Below, piece after piece: positions 46,300-56,592 of a DNA stretch of 64,000 nucleotides. Location of the stretch: positions 558,001-622,000 of the forward strand of contig CP133958.1 of the NCBI GenBank assembly GCA_036251205.1. Direction: 5' to 3'. The stretch is from Orbaceae bacterium BiB. GTDB taxonomy: Bacteria; Pseudomonadota; Gammaproteobacteria; Enterobacterales; Orbaceae. Each line of letters starts with the position of its first letter. Position 1 is the first letter of the stretch. A model generated the notes under the pieces. The model was not told the origin of the DNA. It did not search any database and was given only the letters and a program-made list of their open reading frames with translations. The translations under genes and the position numbers were made by a program.

Positions 46300-48129
46300 T
46301 TAATGAGATGTAATAAATTGTTCAATAACATCTAAAAAGAGTTCACCATATTTCTCTAATTTGATTTTACCAACACCGGTGACATCAAGTAACTCTTTCT
46401 TATTTTCGGGGAGTTTTTGAACCATTTCTAATAACGATTCATCGCTAAAAATAATATATGGAGCAACGCCATCCATTTCAGCAATATCTTTGCGTAGTCT
46501 TTTTAGATTATTAAACAAAATACGTTCTTCATAAGCCAAAATAGTCGTTTGATTAATCGATCTCGCATAGCGATTGTTTCGACTTTTTTTAACTAACTCT
46601 AAACGAGGCCTAACAAGTGACAATTTAATTTCACTACGTAATATTTTTCGGGCATCCTCAGCCAAATAGAGCGTTGAAAAGGACTCTGAATAATTCTGCT
46701 TTAAATAACCTAGATGAATAAGCTGGCGAATAATACTAACCCAGTAGTCTGATGAGTGTTCCTTACCAATCCCATATAGTGATAATTTATCATGCCCATT
46801 CTCTTTAATCGTTGCTCGAGTTGATCCTCGTAATACATCAGCAATATATTGTGCCCCATAACGCTGGTCAACACGATACACACAAGAGAGAATTTTTTGT
46901 GCATCAATTAAACCATCGTAATGTTCTAAAGGATATAAACAGATATCGCAGTTATTACATTTTTCAACTCGGTGCTCACCAAAATAGTTTAATAATACAA
47001 TTCGACGACAAGTCTGTGCTTGGGTAAAAGCAATCATCTCATGAAGTTTATGAGTCTCAACGGATTTATGAACTCCGGCTTCCTTCTCATCAATTAACTT
47101 TTGATACCAACCAAAATCTCGTGAATTAGATAGCATTAATGCTTCAGCAGGAAGACCATCCCGCCCTGCTCGCCCCGTTTCTTGATAATAAGCTTCAATC
47201 GTTCTAGGTACATTTGCATGAATGACAAAACGAACATTAGGTTTATTAATCCCCATACCAAAAGCAACGGTTGCTATCATAATAGGGACATCATCTTTAA
47301 TAAAACGCTCCTGAGCTCTTGAACGCTCTTGGGTTGATAGACCTGCATGATACGCGACAACAGAATATCCTCGGGTGGTTAATCGTTCGACCATCTCTTC
47401 AACTTTAGCCCGACTTAAACAGTAAATTATGCCGCTATTACCTTTTTGATTTTTTAGAAAAGAGGAAATTTGTTCTAATTGATTAAAACGTTCAACAACT
47501 GTATAGCGAATATTGGGTCGATCGAAACTACTAATGTGGATCTGTGGATTATATAAATTAAGTCGTTCAATAATATCCTTGCGGGTCATTTCATCAGCCG
47601 TTGCGGTTAATGCAATAACAGGAATAGCAGGAAAACGAATTTTTAATTGCCCGATTTGCATATACTCTGGTCTAAAATCATGACCCCATTGCGATATACA
47701 GTGAGCCTCATCGATTGCAATTAATGCAGGAGGAACTGATTCAAGAATCGTTGTAAATAGCGTTGTAGCTAAACGTTCTGGTGCGATATACAATAACTTA
47801 ATTTCGCCATTTCGGTACTGACGAATGATAACTTGCTGCTCTTCATAAGATTGTAAGCTCGTTAAACATGCAGCTTTAATACCATACGCCAAAAGCTGGT
47901 CGACCTGATCTTTCATTAAAGCAATGAGTGGCGAAATAACAATGGTGGTACCCGTAAATAATAAAGAGGGGATCTGATAACACAACGATTTACCGCCACC
48001 AGTTGGAATAATGACTAAATTATCCTCTCCTCGCATAACGGATTCAATGATCTGCAATTGTTGATTTCTGAATGCTTTATACCCAAAAGTAGTATGAAGA
48101 ATTTCGTTGGCCTGTTCAGCTATAGACAT
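46300..48129 (-). CDS. recQ: ATP-dependent DNA helicase RecQ
   Basis: 3'-5' DNA helicase in recombination and fork repair. Superfamily 2 motifs are Walker A PTGGGKS (42-48), the DEAH box (140-143) in [19 protein letters not shown]-like ALTATAD, and motif [12 protein letters not shown]. The zinc-binding region has four cysteines ([12 protein letters not shown], then CNNCDIC). It continues with the winged-helix RQC domain and a C-terminal HRDC domain ([27 protein letters not shown]). At 609 residues it equals the E. coli enzyme. No strong Shine-Dalgarno precedes the ATG. It stands alone. Confidence 0.96.
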   Translation of the reverse strand: MSIAEQANEILHTTFGYKAFRNQQLQIIESVMRGEDNLVIIPTGGGKSLCYQIPSLLFTGTTIVISPLIALMKDQVDQLLAYGIKAACLTSLQSYEEQQVIIRQYRNGEIKLLYIAPERLATTLFTTILESVPPALIAIDEAHCISQWGHDFRPEYMQIGQLKIRFPAIPVIALTATADEMTRKDIIERLNLYNPQIHISSFDRPNIRYTVVERFNQLEQISSFLKNQKGNSGIIYCLSRAKVEEMVERLTTRGYSVVAYHAGLSTQERSRAQERFIKDDVPIMIATVAFGMGINKPNVRFVIHANVPRTIEAYYQETGRAGRDGLPAEALMLSNSRDFGWYQKLIDEKEAGVHKSVETHKLHEMIAFTQAQTCRRIVLLNYFGEHRVEKCNNCDICLYPLEHYDGLIDAQKILSCVYRVDQRYGAQYIADVLRGSTRATIKENGHDKLSLYGIGKEHSSDYWVSIIRQLIHLGYLKQNYSESFSTLYLAEDARKILRSEIKLSLVRPRLELVKKSRNNRYARSINQTTILAYEERILFNNLKRLRKDIAEMDGVAPYIIFSDESLLEMVQKLPENKKELLDVTGVGKIKLEKYGELFLDVIEQFITSH

Positions 48130-48352
48130 ATTAATTTTTTTGTTTCAGTTAATTTATTGGATATAACAATCAGTTTTACAATGGTCACTACTCTACACAA
48201 TAAGTTTCGAATTTTTTTATAGACTATAAAAATTATCCTAATTTTTATTAGCGGCTAAGTATAACTAAATTCAGCATAATAGACTATACAAACCTCAAGA
48301 GCATACAAGCTAATAATAATGATTAACGCAAATATGACATTAAGATTATCGA

Positions 48353-48381
48353 ATAATGGCGCACAAAACGTGCGCCATTAT
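48353..48381. terminator. Strong hairpin ending the retropepsin/7TM/ATP-grasp operon
   Basis: 12-bp perfect arms ATAATGGCGCAC / GTGCGCCATTAT with a 5-nt loop, 17 bp after the ATP-grasp stop. T-rich sequence is limited on the minus strand, so it may also act as an mRNA 3'-end stabiliser. Confidence 0.7.
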
Positions 48382-48397
48382 GACCTGAGTGAGTAAC

Positions 48398-49375
48398 TTA
48401 ACGCAAAATAGAAAAATGTTTAGTAGAGAAGGCAATACGTTCCTCTACACTCTCTTTTCGTCCTTCACGCTTTAACTGAGCAATATGCGCTTCAACAACG
48501 CTAGCTCTTTTATGCAAGCCAACATCGTTAGCAATTTGAATATTTAAGCCAGGTCTAGCATTCAGTTCAAGAATCAGAGGTCCTTTAGTTTCATCTAATA
48601 CTAAATCAACGCCAATATAGCCTAAATCAACTAGCTCATAGCAACTCGTAGCCAAATGAATAAACTTATCCCACATCGGCAATTGAATATTACTCACTAC
48701 ATTATCTGTATCTGGATGACGAACAATTTGCTCATTAAACCAAGAACCATTTAAAGTAATCCCGGTTGCTAAATCGACACCAACGCCAATTGCACCTTGG
48801 TGTAAATTAGCCTTACCATTCGATTGTCGAGTCGGTAATCTAAGCATTGCCATAATAGGATAACCCATCAGTACGATAACACGTAAATCCGGTACCCCTT
48901 CATAGCTTATACTTTTAAATATAGGATCGGGTTTTACGCGATACTCAATAATAGCCTGATCACGCATTCCACCTAACGAGTATAATCCAGTAATGATATT
49001 CGATAACTGATACTCAATCTCGCTTTGTGGTAATAAACGACCTGAGACAGTTTTATAACGATCTTTATCATAGCGATCAGCAATAACAATAATACCATCG
49101 CCACCAGAACCTTGTGCTGGCTTAATAACAAAATCGCGATGATCTTTAATGATATTATTCAGCTGTGAAATATCATGTTCAGTAGTGATAATACCATATA
49201 ACTCAGGAACACTAATTCCAGCTTTAATGGCGCGCTCTTTGGTTAAAATTTTATCATCAACCAATGGGTAATTACGTCGATTATTATATTTGAGAATATA
49301 ATCAGCATTACGCTGATTAATTCCCATTACCCCTTTCTCGTTTAATTTTTGCCAAGTTTTAATTAATGAGATCAT
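48398..49375 (-). CDS. ATP-grasp alpha-L-glutamate ligase-like protein
   Basis: Member of the RimK-related ATP-grasp group found with inactive transglutaminases. The ATP-grasp fold is shown by FVIKPAQGSGGDGIIVI (phosphate loop), the segment AIIEYRVKPD, and the metal-binding end LVLDETKGPLILELNARPGLNIQIAN. GKANLHQGAIGVGVDLATG is characteristic of the family. It is cytoplasmic, 325 residues. It is 13 bp after the 7TM gene as the third member of the operon. RimK adds glutamate to a protein C-terminus; an analogous ligation here, perhaps of amino acids onto an envelope component, is inference. Confidence 0.88.
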   Translation of the reverse strand: MISLIKTWQKLNEKGVMGINQRNADYILKYNNRRNYPLVDDKILTKERAIKAGISVPELYGIITTEHDISQLNNIIKDHRDFVIKPAQGSGGDGIIVIADRYDKDRYKTVSGRLLPQSEIEYQLSNIITGLYSLGGMRDQAIIEYRVKPDPIFKSISYEGVPDLRVIVLMGYPIMAMLRLPTRQSNGKANLHQGAIGVGVDLATGITLNGSWFNEQIVRHPDTDNVVSNIQLPMWDKFIHLATSCYELVDLGYIGVDLVLDETKGPLILELNARPGLNIQIANDVGLHKRASVVEAHIAQLKREGRKESVEERIAFSTKHFSILR

Positions 49376-49388
49376 AAACTGTTACCCA

Positions 49389-50957
49389 CTATTTCAACAT
49401 TGCTTTAAAACGGAACAATTCAAGGAGACGATAACCACGATAACGTCCCATACCAAGCATAAATGCAACTAAAATTAATAGAATTGCTGGGAATGTAAAT
49501 ACAAAGTAGATTAATGGTTGATATCCCATTACACCATAAGCAATTGACGCAGTAATCAATGTACCTATTGCCACTTTTAAAGCAAAATTAGCACCGCGCT
49601 CTTCCCAAGTAATCGATAGACGCTCAATTGTCATCGTTAAAATTACCATTGGGAATAAAGAGATCGATAAGCCTCTTTCAAAGCCTAATTTATGGCTAAA
49701 TAATCCAACAAAAATAATTAGCATCACCACAAAGGTTAATACAATCGATAGCCTTGGTAACATCTGCAACTTTAAGTGTTCTAAATAAGATCTTAGCAAT
49801 AAGCCAAAAAAGACGATAATCGAGAAGAACACAATACCAAATACCAGTCCGGTTTCCCTAAAGGCTAATGCAACTAATACTGGCGTAAAGGTTCCTAAGG
49901 TATTAATACCAACAACATTACGTAATAATAGGATGATAAGCACACCAAATGGAATCATTAGCATGATTTGATAAGCTAACTGTGTTGATATTGGTAAGGT
50001 ATAAAACGAATTCTCAGTAAAATTACTGCCTTCAGCAGTTAATTTGGCTAAATTAATCGCCGTTAATTCACTTTTATCAATACTAAAATTGACGCGAGTT
50101 TTTGTACCATTTTCCACATTAACTATATTTTTACTGCCAATCCACCAAATAACTTGGTCACTAGGTAAACCAATATTGCCGTTAAGTGGGTTAAAATAGA
50201 ACCAATTACCTTTACTACCATTTAAACTACTATCACGATTATCAATAGTTTTATTAGGTTCAATATAACTACGAATCCAAAGATTTAAACTTTGATTTGT
50301 TGATTTGTTAAGCTGTAAAGTATGGACTTGTTGAATTGGAATATAAGCCTGAGATAAAACTAACTCAATAACTTTAACTTTATTCTCTTCAGAATTATTA
50401 TTGTGTAATAGTAATTTCACATCACTATTAGTTGGATCATTAATAGTATTGATCGTTGTTGTAATAAATGTCGAAACATTCGCTGATTTACTACGGATCT
50501 CTTTCACTAATCGATCAACAGCTTCTTTTTCTGGTCCAGCAACTTCAATTGGTGCTCGCCAAAGTTCACCTTTGACACTATTTTCAATTTCATCAGAAAA
50601 ACGTTTCGTTAAATTCAAACGATAAAAAAGGGTCTGTTCACCAGAAACTTCCCGAGCTGACCATGTAACAAGACGATTAAAAGGTTGTTCAATAAAATTT
50701 TTACCATATCCACTTGCTAAAAATAGTTCATCGGAAATGGCATAGTCGCCACCTTTCGGAGGAATATAGAATGAAACATTGACAGGTTTGGTTCCTCTAA
50801 CGTCAAAATTAATTTTGGCATCAATCGTCCATAAATTGTCAACTTCACTTTCAGTCAATGGAATTTTTAAGATAAAAACTTGATAACTAATAATCGCAAT
50901 GCCAAGTGCTAAAAAAATTGCAATCATAATCTTGAGGTGAGATGTTAAAGAACTCAT
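49389..50957 (-). CDS. Inactive transglutaminase-like protein with 7 TM segments
   Basis: Inner-membrane protein of 522 residues. One N-terminal helix (about 9-29) is followed by a large periplasmic part, and then about seven hydrophobic helices (about 335-515). The periplasmic part contains a domain described in its family as a transglutaminase fold without catalytic residues (KVKVIELVLSQAYIPIQQVHTLQL; no Cys-His-Asp triad is visible). GINTLGTFTPVLVALAFRETGL and ITWEERGANFALKVAIGTLI are conserved in the 7TM part. It lies between the secreted retropepsin-like protease (22 bp upstream) and the ATP-grasp gene (13 bp downstream). The three-gene set recurs in many gammaproteobacteria. A scaffold or transporter role is inferred. 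Confidence 0.87.
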   Translation of the reverse strand: MSSLTSHLKIMIAIFLALGIAIISYQVFILKIPLTESEVDNLWTIDAKINFDVRGTKPVNVSFYIPPKGGDYAISDELFLASGYGKNFIEQPFNRLVTWSAREVSGEQTLFYRLNLTKRFSDEIENSVKGELWRAPIEVAGPEKEAVDRLVKEIRSKSANVSTFITTTINTINDPTNSDVKLLLHNNNSEENKVKVIELVLSQAYIPIQQVHTLQLNKSTNQSLNLWIRSYIEPNKTIDNRDSSLNGSKGNWFYFNPLNGNIGLPSDQVIWWIGSKNIVNVENGTKTRVNFSIDKSELTAINLAKLTAEGSNFTENSFYTLPISTQLAYQIMLMIPFGVLIILLLRNVVGINTLGTFTPVLVALAFRETGLVFGIVFFSIIVFFGLLLRSYLEHLKLQMLPRLSIVLTFVVMLIIFVGLFSHKLGFERGLSISLFPMVILTMTIERLSITWEERGANFALKVAIGTLITASIAYGVMGYQPLIYFVFTFPAILLILVAFMLGMGRYRGYRLLELFRFKAMLK

Positions 50958-50979
50958 ATATTGTTTTGCCTATTTATAA

Positions 50980-51501
50980 TTAAAGTTTGCATTTTTCTGC
51001 TTTTGATTGGTATTTCAAACTTGGATCAATGACTGCCTTGTATTCAACCAACGCCGAACTACCAAGTAAAAGGGGATAATTAAAACGAGAACGATCGGTT
51101 AAATTGACTTCTGTTGGATATAAAACACCATTAAAACAGATATCCATTATAACTACAGGTCGTTTCGTGTAAGATTTGTCTTGATCTTCGCCAATATCAT
51201 CACTGCGTGTTTTTATCTTACTGTGTCGAACTAACTCTTTTTCGATCACAGGAAGATCTAAAGCCTTAACTTGTGGCTTGAATCTGACCCATTTTACACC
51301 ATCTTTTGTGAAGAACTCAATATCGGTAGCACCAAATGATGAGGTTAATGCTCCAGTATCTAATTTAGATCGAATTTCAAGATTATTCAGTTCAGGCAAT
51401 TGGACTTTTTCATAAAGACCATAGATATTTTTGGCTTGTACACTGACCATATTCATAACCAATAACAGTAATCCAACGGGAAACAATACATTTAAACGCA
51501 T
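50980..51501 (-). CDS. Retropepsin-like (Zn_protease/RimB family) periplasmic protease
   Basis: Secreted protease-like protein. ATG 51501 gives a signal peptide ending near SVQA; an in-frame TTG at 51522 would mask it. The retropepsin-type motif KLDTGALTSSFGA holds the catalytic aspartate, and the second hydrophobic-hydrophobic-Gly motif is YPLLLGSSALVEY. The family is often labelled ATP-dependent zinc protease, but no zinc or ATP site is visible in these 173 residues. It is first in the operon with the inactive transglutaminase 7TM protein and the ATP-grasp ligase. The target is unknown. A peptide link made by the ligase and trimmed by this protease would be a consistent model. Confidence 0.86.
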   Translation of the reverse strand: MRLNVLFPVGLLLLVMNMVSVQAKNIYGLYEKVQLPELNNLEIRSKLDTGALTSSFGATDIEFFTKDGVKWVRFKPQVKALDLPVIEKELVRHSKIKTRSDDIGEDQDKSYTKRPVVIMDICFNGVLYPTEVNLTDRSRFNYPLLLGSSALVEYKAVIDPSLKYQSKAEKCKL

Positions 51502-51708
51502 AATAACAATTCCAAATTTCAACTGTTGTGTTAATTAATTTTTAAAGACTAATATGACACACTACTTTTTAATATTTTTATAAAAAAATTCTATACTTAA
51601 AACAAAATAGTATACTGATAAATAATCGCTATAAAATAGAACGAATTATTAAAATAGCAACACTATTTTAATGATTTTTACATTTATCCGAGCAATTTTT
51701 AGAGTCCG

Positions 51709-53973
51709 TTATACTAAAGTCAAATTCGCCAATTTAATAACTAGCCACTTGATACCTTCATTAGCAAAAGCAATCTGTACTCGTCGATGTTCACCATCAC
51801 CATCGAGATTGATAATAGTCCCTTCACCAAAACGTTGATGAATCACTTTGCGGCCCAGAGTATAACCTTGATTTTCAGTTTGACTCTTGAGGAATGATGC
51901 TTTTCGCTCATCAATAAATTTTTTATTTTGTTCCTCACCTGTTGCTTGCAAATCAGCTGTAGTAGCGTGTGAATTTGAAAAACTGACATTTCCACGATAA
52001 CTTAGATCTTGTAATAGTGTCTCTGGTAATTCAGCTAAGAATCGTGAAGGTAAATTGCGTTCCTCTTTACCATATAAACGACGTAATTCACTTAACGTTA
52101 AGGTTAAACTTTCACGAGCACGCGTAATTCCTACATAAGCAAGTCTACGCTCCTCTTCCATTTGTGATCCATCACTAATTGCACGCTGTGTTGGAAATAG
52201 TCCCTCTTCCAGCCCAACAATAAAGACATGAAAAAACTCCAGACCTTTAGCTGAATGAAGTGTCATCAATTGCACGCAATCGATATTTTGTTGGTTTTCT
52301 TTGCCCTCTAAAGAGGTATACGCTAAAAAGGACTCTAATACACTTAACGTACTGCCATTTTGCAAATCCAGTAATTCGTCAGATGGTTTTTCTTTATTTG
52401 CATTTTGATAAAATTGCTCAGCAGCACTAATTAACTCATCAAGATTTTCTAGCCTTGATTGCCCTTTAATACCGGCCTCTTGTTCGTACATCTGATACAC
52501 ACCAGATACATCAATAATATGTTCTAACTGCTGATAGAATGGTAAAGACTCGACTTCTTGATAAATTGATTGAATCAGTTCAATAAAACGCGCCAAAATC
52601 GAACATGATCTTGCTGCGATACCTTTTGAATGAATCATTTGTAACGTCGCTTGCCACATTGATAAATTATGATCACGAGCGATTTGTCGAATTTTATTTA
52701 AAGTAACGTCGCCAATACCGCGGCTTGGTGTATTAATCACTAGCTCAAAGGCATTGTCATTATTATTATCATGTAATAAACGTAAATAAGCTAAAGCAAG
52801 TTTAACCTCTTGGCGTTCATAAAAACGAATTGAGCCATAAATTTGATAAGGTATCGACGATTGTAATAAGGTATCTTCAAGTAAGCGAGATTGAGCATTG
52901 TTACGGTATAAAATAGCACAATGGCGATAATTAACACCTTCATCATGTAGTCGCTTAATTTTGCCGATCACAAACCGCGCTTCATCAATATCATTAAAAG
53001 CGATATAAACAGCAATTTTTTCGCCTAGCTCATTTTCAGTCCATAAATTTTTACCTAATCGCTGGCTGTTTTTAACAATTAGTTTATTGGCCGCTTCAAG
53101 AATATTTCCCGTCGAACGATAGTTTTGTTCTAAACGAATTATCTCAGTTTCGGGGTAATCATTAATAAAGAGCTGTAAATTATCGGCATTAGCACCACGC
53201 CAACTATAAATAGATTGATCATCATCACCCACGATCATCACATTCGCAATATTCCCAGCCAACATTTTAACCAATTGATATTGAATATAATTGGTATCTT
53301 GAAACTCGTCCACTAACAGATTAGTAAAACGTTTATGACAGTAAGCTAAAACCTCACTATCACGGCTTAATAGCTCATAAGTTCGTAATATAATTTCAGA
53401 AAAATCAACATAACCGACTCTGTCACATATGGCTTGATAATCAAGATAGATCTTTTGCCACATTGCAGACTTAGGATCGCTCACCACCAAATCATGGGGT
53501 CTTTTACCACTCTCTTTTTGACTTGAAATAAACGCAACACACTCTTTTGATGACCACTGTTTTTCATCAATTTTACGCTCTTTAAAAATACGTTTAATTA
53601 AGCGATTTTGATCATCATTATCGATCAATTGAAAATTAGTGGGTAAGCCAGCCTGTTTAGCAAAAATACGTAATAGGCGGTGAGATAAGCCATGGAACGT
53701 CCCAACCCACATACCGTTTAAGTAGGATTCACCGATTAATGACTCAATTCTTTCTTGCATTTCAGCCGCAGCTTTATTGGTAAATGTTACTGCAAAAATA
53801 GAGTTGGCGGGATAATGTTTTTCTAAACATAACCAGGCAATACGGTGAACTAATACACGGGTTTTACCGCTCCCAGCACCAGCGAGAACTAATGTATATT
53901 GACTATCCGTTGAGACGGCATTTTGTTGTTCTTGATTAAGTGCTGCTAATAAAGATGGTTTTATAGTATTCAT
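51709..53973 (-). CDS. uvrD: DNA helicase II (UvrD)
   Basis: Superfamily 1A 3'-5' helicase for nucleotide excision and mismatch repair. Walker A AGAGSGKT is at 31-38, motif Ia AVTFTNKAAAEM follows, DEFQDT is at 222-227, and motif III is GDDDQSIYSWRGA. Motif V/VI residues are in VQLMTLHSAKGLEF and RRLAYVGITRARESL. A C-terminal Tudor-like tail ends GRKVIHQRFGEGTIINLDGDG. At 754 residues it is a little longer than E. coli UvrD (720), and the gene order xerC-yigB-uvrD supports UvrD over Rep. It follows yigB by 81 bp. A clear LexA box was not found upstream. Confidence 0.95.
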   Translation of the reverse strand: MNTIKPSLLAALNQEQQNAVSTDSQYTLVLAGAGSGKTRVLVHRIAWLCLEKHYPANSIFAVTFTNKAAAEMQERIESLIGESYLNGMWVGTFHGLSHRLLRIFAKQAGLPTNFQLIDNDDQNRLIKRIFKERKIDEKQWSSKECVAFISSQKESGKRPHDLVVSDPKSAMWQKIYLDYQAICDRVGYVDFSEIILRTYELLSRDSEVLAYCHKRFTNLLVDEFQDTNYIQYQLVKMLAGNIANVMIVGDDDQSIYSWRGANADNLQLFINDYPETEIIRLEQNYRSTGNILEAANKLIVKNSQRLGKNLWTENELGEKIAVYIAFNDIDEARFVIGKIKRLHDEGVNYRHCAILYRNNAQSRLLEDTLLQSSIPYQIYGSIRFYERQEVKLALAYLRLLHDNNNDNAFELVINTPSRGIGDVTLNKIRQIARDHNLSMWQATLQMIHSKGIAARSCSILARFIELIQSIYQEVESLPFYQQLEHIIDVSGVYQMYEQEAGIKGQSRLENLDELISAAEQFYQNANKEKPSDELLDLQNGSTLSVLESFLAYTSLEGKENQQNIDCVQLMTLHSAKGLEFFHVFIVGLEEGLFPTQRAISDGSQMEEERRLAYVGITRARESLTLTLSELRRLYGKEERNLPSRFLAELPETLLQDLSYRGNVSFSNSHATTADLQATGEEQNKKFIDERKASFLKSQTENQGYTLGRKVIHQRFGEGTIINLDGDGEHRRVQIAFANEGIKWLVIKLANLTLV

Positions 53974-54054
53974 AATTAACTTAGGTGATGCTAGCCAAAA
54001 TTAGCTAACAGTGATTATTAAATTCGACTTAACCACTGTTTTTATACACATGTA

Positions 54055-54771
54055 TTATAGCAAGTTTTTTAGCTCTGACAATTGATTGATTTCAACATGT
54101 GGCAATACCCTAGCATCAGATTGTTGATAGATATTGATTTGTGGGATATTGATCCAACACGCTTGCATACCGCTATTAATTGCACCTTGCACGTCAGCAG
54201 TGAGATTATCACCAACATGTAAAATTTGCTCGGCGGGTAGATTTAACTGTTTAGCCGCTGTAATAAACATATCCGTAAAGGGCTTAGATAAACCATCTTC
54301 GCCGCCTCGTAAATAGAACTGAAAATAGTCACTTAAACCAATTTTATTAATATCCGCATTACCATTAGTGATCACAGCTAAAGGGTATTTTTCAGCTAAA
54401 ATGGCTAATGTATCTAAAGAAGCTTGTGGAACAACCACTTTATTACGCCAAAATATAAAACTATTCATAGCATCTTCGGTAATTTTTTCGATGACAGCTT
54501 TATCTTTAAACCCTTTCAAACGCAATAATGCTCGAATTGCTTCCATTCGCCAAACCAATACATCATGATAGATTTTTGGTTGTGCGATAAGTACATCTTG
54601 TTTAACTTGATTATACTCGTTAAGTTCAACATTTTGCAGACCATCGATTTGTGTTATTACCGCCATCATCTGCTCAACGGCTTTTGTCAGAAAGGGACCG
54701 TTATCATATAAAGTATCATCAAGATCAAAAGTTAATGCTTTAATAGGACTTAAAGAACGGTAAAAATACAT
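54055..54771 (-). CDS. yigB: HAD-superfamily phosphatase YigB
   Basis: Haloacid dehalogenase-type phosphatase; the E. coli ortholog dephosphorylates a riboflavin precursor (5-amino-6-(5-phospho-D-ribitylamino)uracil) and FMN. Motif I is LTFDLDDTLYDN with nucleophile Asp, motif II AVITNGN, and motif III/IV LSKPFTDMFITAA and LHVGDNLTADVQGAINSG. The cap domain lies between motifs I and II. It has 238 residues, as usual. It overlaps the xerC stop by 1 bp (TAATG), so translation is coupled. It is followed by uvrD. Confidence 0.93.
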   Translation of the reverse strand: MYFYRSLSPIKALTFDLDDTLYDNGPFLTKAVEQMMAVITQIDGLQNVELNEYNQVKQDVLIAQPKIYHDVLVWRMEAIRALLRLKGFKDKAVIEKITEDAMNSFIFWRNKVVVPQASLDTLAILAEKYPLAVITNGNADINKIGLSDYFQFYLRGGEDGLSKPFTDMFITAAKQLNLPAEQILHVGDNLTADVQGAINSGMQACWINIPQINIYQQSDARVLPHVEINQLSELKNLL

Positions 54772-55700
54772 TATGATTTTCCTCTTTTGGCTCGTGGATG
54801 TGCTGAGTCGTAAACATCAGCTAAATGACTAAAATCTAAATGGGTATATACTTGAGTGGTAGATAAATCAGCATGGCCTAATAACTCTTGAACTGCCCGT
54901 AAATCACCACTCGATTCTAACATATGGGTAGCAAATGAGTGGCGTAATTTATGAGGATGAATATGTACATTAAGTCCTTGCTTAACTCCCCACTGAGCAA
55001 ACCGTTTTTCGACATTACGTGGCGAGATACGTTTGCCTAATTTAGAAATAAATAATGCGTCATCCTGTGGCGAGAGAAAATCTCGCATAGAGAGCCAATG
55101 CTTTAACCATTTAATTGACTCTCGGCCTAAAGGTAATTTACGCTCTTTACTTCCCTTACCCATAACTCTGACTTCACCATCAACTAAATTTAATGTTTTA
55201 CAATTTAAACCGACTAATTCAGATAAACGAAGTCCTGAGCCATACATTAACTCCAGCATAGTACGATCTCTTACCGATAAAGGATCATTATACTCAATAT
55301 CCATAAGCTGATTGATATCATCAATATTGATATTTTTCGGTAAATGTCTCCCCTGCTTTGGATTGAGTACACCTTTGGCTGGATTAGCATTAAGCTGTTT
55401 CTGATTAACCATCCAGTTAAAAAAGCTACGCATCGCTGATAAACGTAAAGATAAACTACTAGCGTTTAGACCATCGCGTTTGCTACGACCAATTAATAAA
55501 CGAACTGCCGACGAATCAACATTTTGCCAACAGGAAATCTCAACATCGGTAGCCAACTTAATAATAGCATATAACTGACGTCGGTAGTTTATTTGCGTAT
55601 TAAGGCTTAACTGCTTTTCAGATTTTAGATATAACAGGAATCGCTCAACAGGTTTAGTGAGTAATTCACTATATTGCACATTATCTTCTTTTTTTAGCAA
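54771..55700 (-). CDS. xerC: Tyrosine recombinase XerC
   Basis: Site-specific recombinase that resolves chromosome dimers at dif with XerD. The SAM-like N-terminal domain contains [15 protein letters not shown]. Catalytic residues are the Arg in [14 protein letters not shown], Lys in [12 protein letters not shown], His-Arg in [13 protein letters not shown], His in [10 protein letters not shown] and Tyr in VYTHLDF. The start is uncertain. The frame is open to ATG 55757, but AAGG six nt before TTG 55700 gives 309 residues, close to the usual 298; GTG 55679 is another option. It overlaps yigB by 1 bp. In enteric genomes xerC follows the DUF484 gene directly; here two genes intervene. Confidence 0.95.
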   Translation of the reverse strand: MLKKEDNVQYSELLTKPVERFLLYLKSEKQLSLNTQINYRRQLYAIIKLATDVEISCWQNVDSSAVRLLIGRSKRDGLNASSLSLRLSAMRSFFNWMVNQKQLNANPAKGVLNPKQGRHLPKNINIDDINQLMDIEYNDPLSVRDRTMLELMYGSGLRLSELVGLNCKTLNLVDGEVRVMGKGSKERKLPLGRESIKWLKHWLSMRDFLSPQDDALFISKLGKRISPRNVEKRFAQWGVKQGLNVHIHPHKLRHSFATHMLESSGDLRAVQELLGHADLSTTQVYTHLDFSHLADVYDSAHPRAKRGKS

Positions 55701-55810
55701 AATAGACCTTAAAAAATAGTAAAATCGCAGAGTATAATATGAATTATTATATACCAATCACCCTTTAAACCAAAATGGTGAATGAGCATTATGTTGCTTG
55801 ATACATTCGC

Positions 55811-56470
55811 TTATAGTAAGGTAATACCAAACATCCCGATTATAATTCCCATAAAAACTAATATAAACTCACCACTTATAAAACCACAAAATATGCCAAA
55901 TATTCCGCCTAAAATAAATGCAATGCCTTGTATTCGACCATGTTTTGAGCCACGAATAAAATATTCTTGCGGTGCCTTAGATTGATTTTTATCATTTTGA
56001 ATTAATTTATTTTTTTTAATTTTCTTGGTTGTTTTGATGTTGATTTGTGGCATTACTTTCGGTGAGTATTGCCATCGAGAAATCAATGAGCAAAGACATT
56101 CAAAAAAAGGGGTAAACAATTCGGGATTGCCTGTGCCAGTAAAGGTAATACTGTCACCATGAATCACTCCGGGACGTAATGTTAAATTAATGTCATTTCT
56201 TCTAATTTCATAAGTAATGACATCATCAAATCGGATAGATGAATAATAGTGTAATAGAATACTATCAGTAGTGAGCGTTGCAATATCTACAGCCGGGTAT
56301 CTTCGAGAAATAAAAAATAGGGGTATAAAAAAACTAATCAACATCCCTGTTATAGATATAAAAAGAGTCATTCCTTCACTCAATTTAAAAATCATAGCGC
56401 AACTAAAAATACTAGTAAAAGTAAAAGCTAAGCTAACAAAAAACCCAGAACCCACCCTACTGAATGGCAC
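55811..56470 (-). CDS. Orphan membrane protein inserted upstream of xerC; probable frameshift at the 5' end
   Basis: No family recognised. From GTG 56470 the frame encodes 219 residues with two N-terminal hydrophobic helices (about 9-30, 34-54), a beta-rich soluble part (SILLHYYSSIRFDDVITYEIRRNDINLTL) and two C-terminal helices (IQGIAFILGGIFGIFCGFI, GEFILVFMGIIIGMFGI). The start looks unnatural. An ATG at 56541 with GGA 6 nt upstream opens another frame (MISINDNLPYEQQDIEVQIG) that runs into a stop at 56430-56428, while the GTG frame is closed by TGA at about 56491. The two frames overlap around a T6 run (about 56440), as expected if a single-base indel split one gene. It may be a pseudogene or a sequencing slip. 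Confidence 0.6.
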   Translation of the reverse strand: MPFSRVGSGFFVSLAFTFTSIFSCAMIFKLSEGMTLFISITGMLISFFIPLFFISRRYPAVDIATLTTDSILLHYYSSIRFDDVITYEIRRNDINLTLRPGVIHGDSITFTGTGNPELFTPFFECLCSLISRWQYSPKVMPQINIKTTKKIKKNKLIQNDKNQSKAPQEYFIRGSKHGRIQGIAFILGGIFGIFCGFISGEFILVFMGIIIGMFGITLL

Positions 56471-56592
56471 TTCAAATGAATGCCAATCTGAACTTCAATA
56501 TCTTGCTGTTCATAGGGTAAATTATCATTGATACTGATCATATAGATTCCATACTTTTACCGTAACGGTATATACTTTATATATCAATACGT

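Noticed and set aside
54035-54050. LexA-like CTGTTTTTATACACA upstream of uvrD
   Set aside because: The second half site is CACA at the required spacing, not ACAG, and the dyad is poor. Although uvrD is SOS-induced in E. coli, the sequence here does not support a box.
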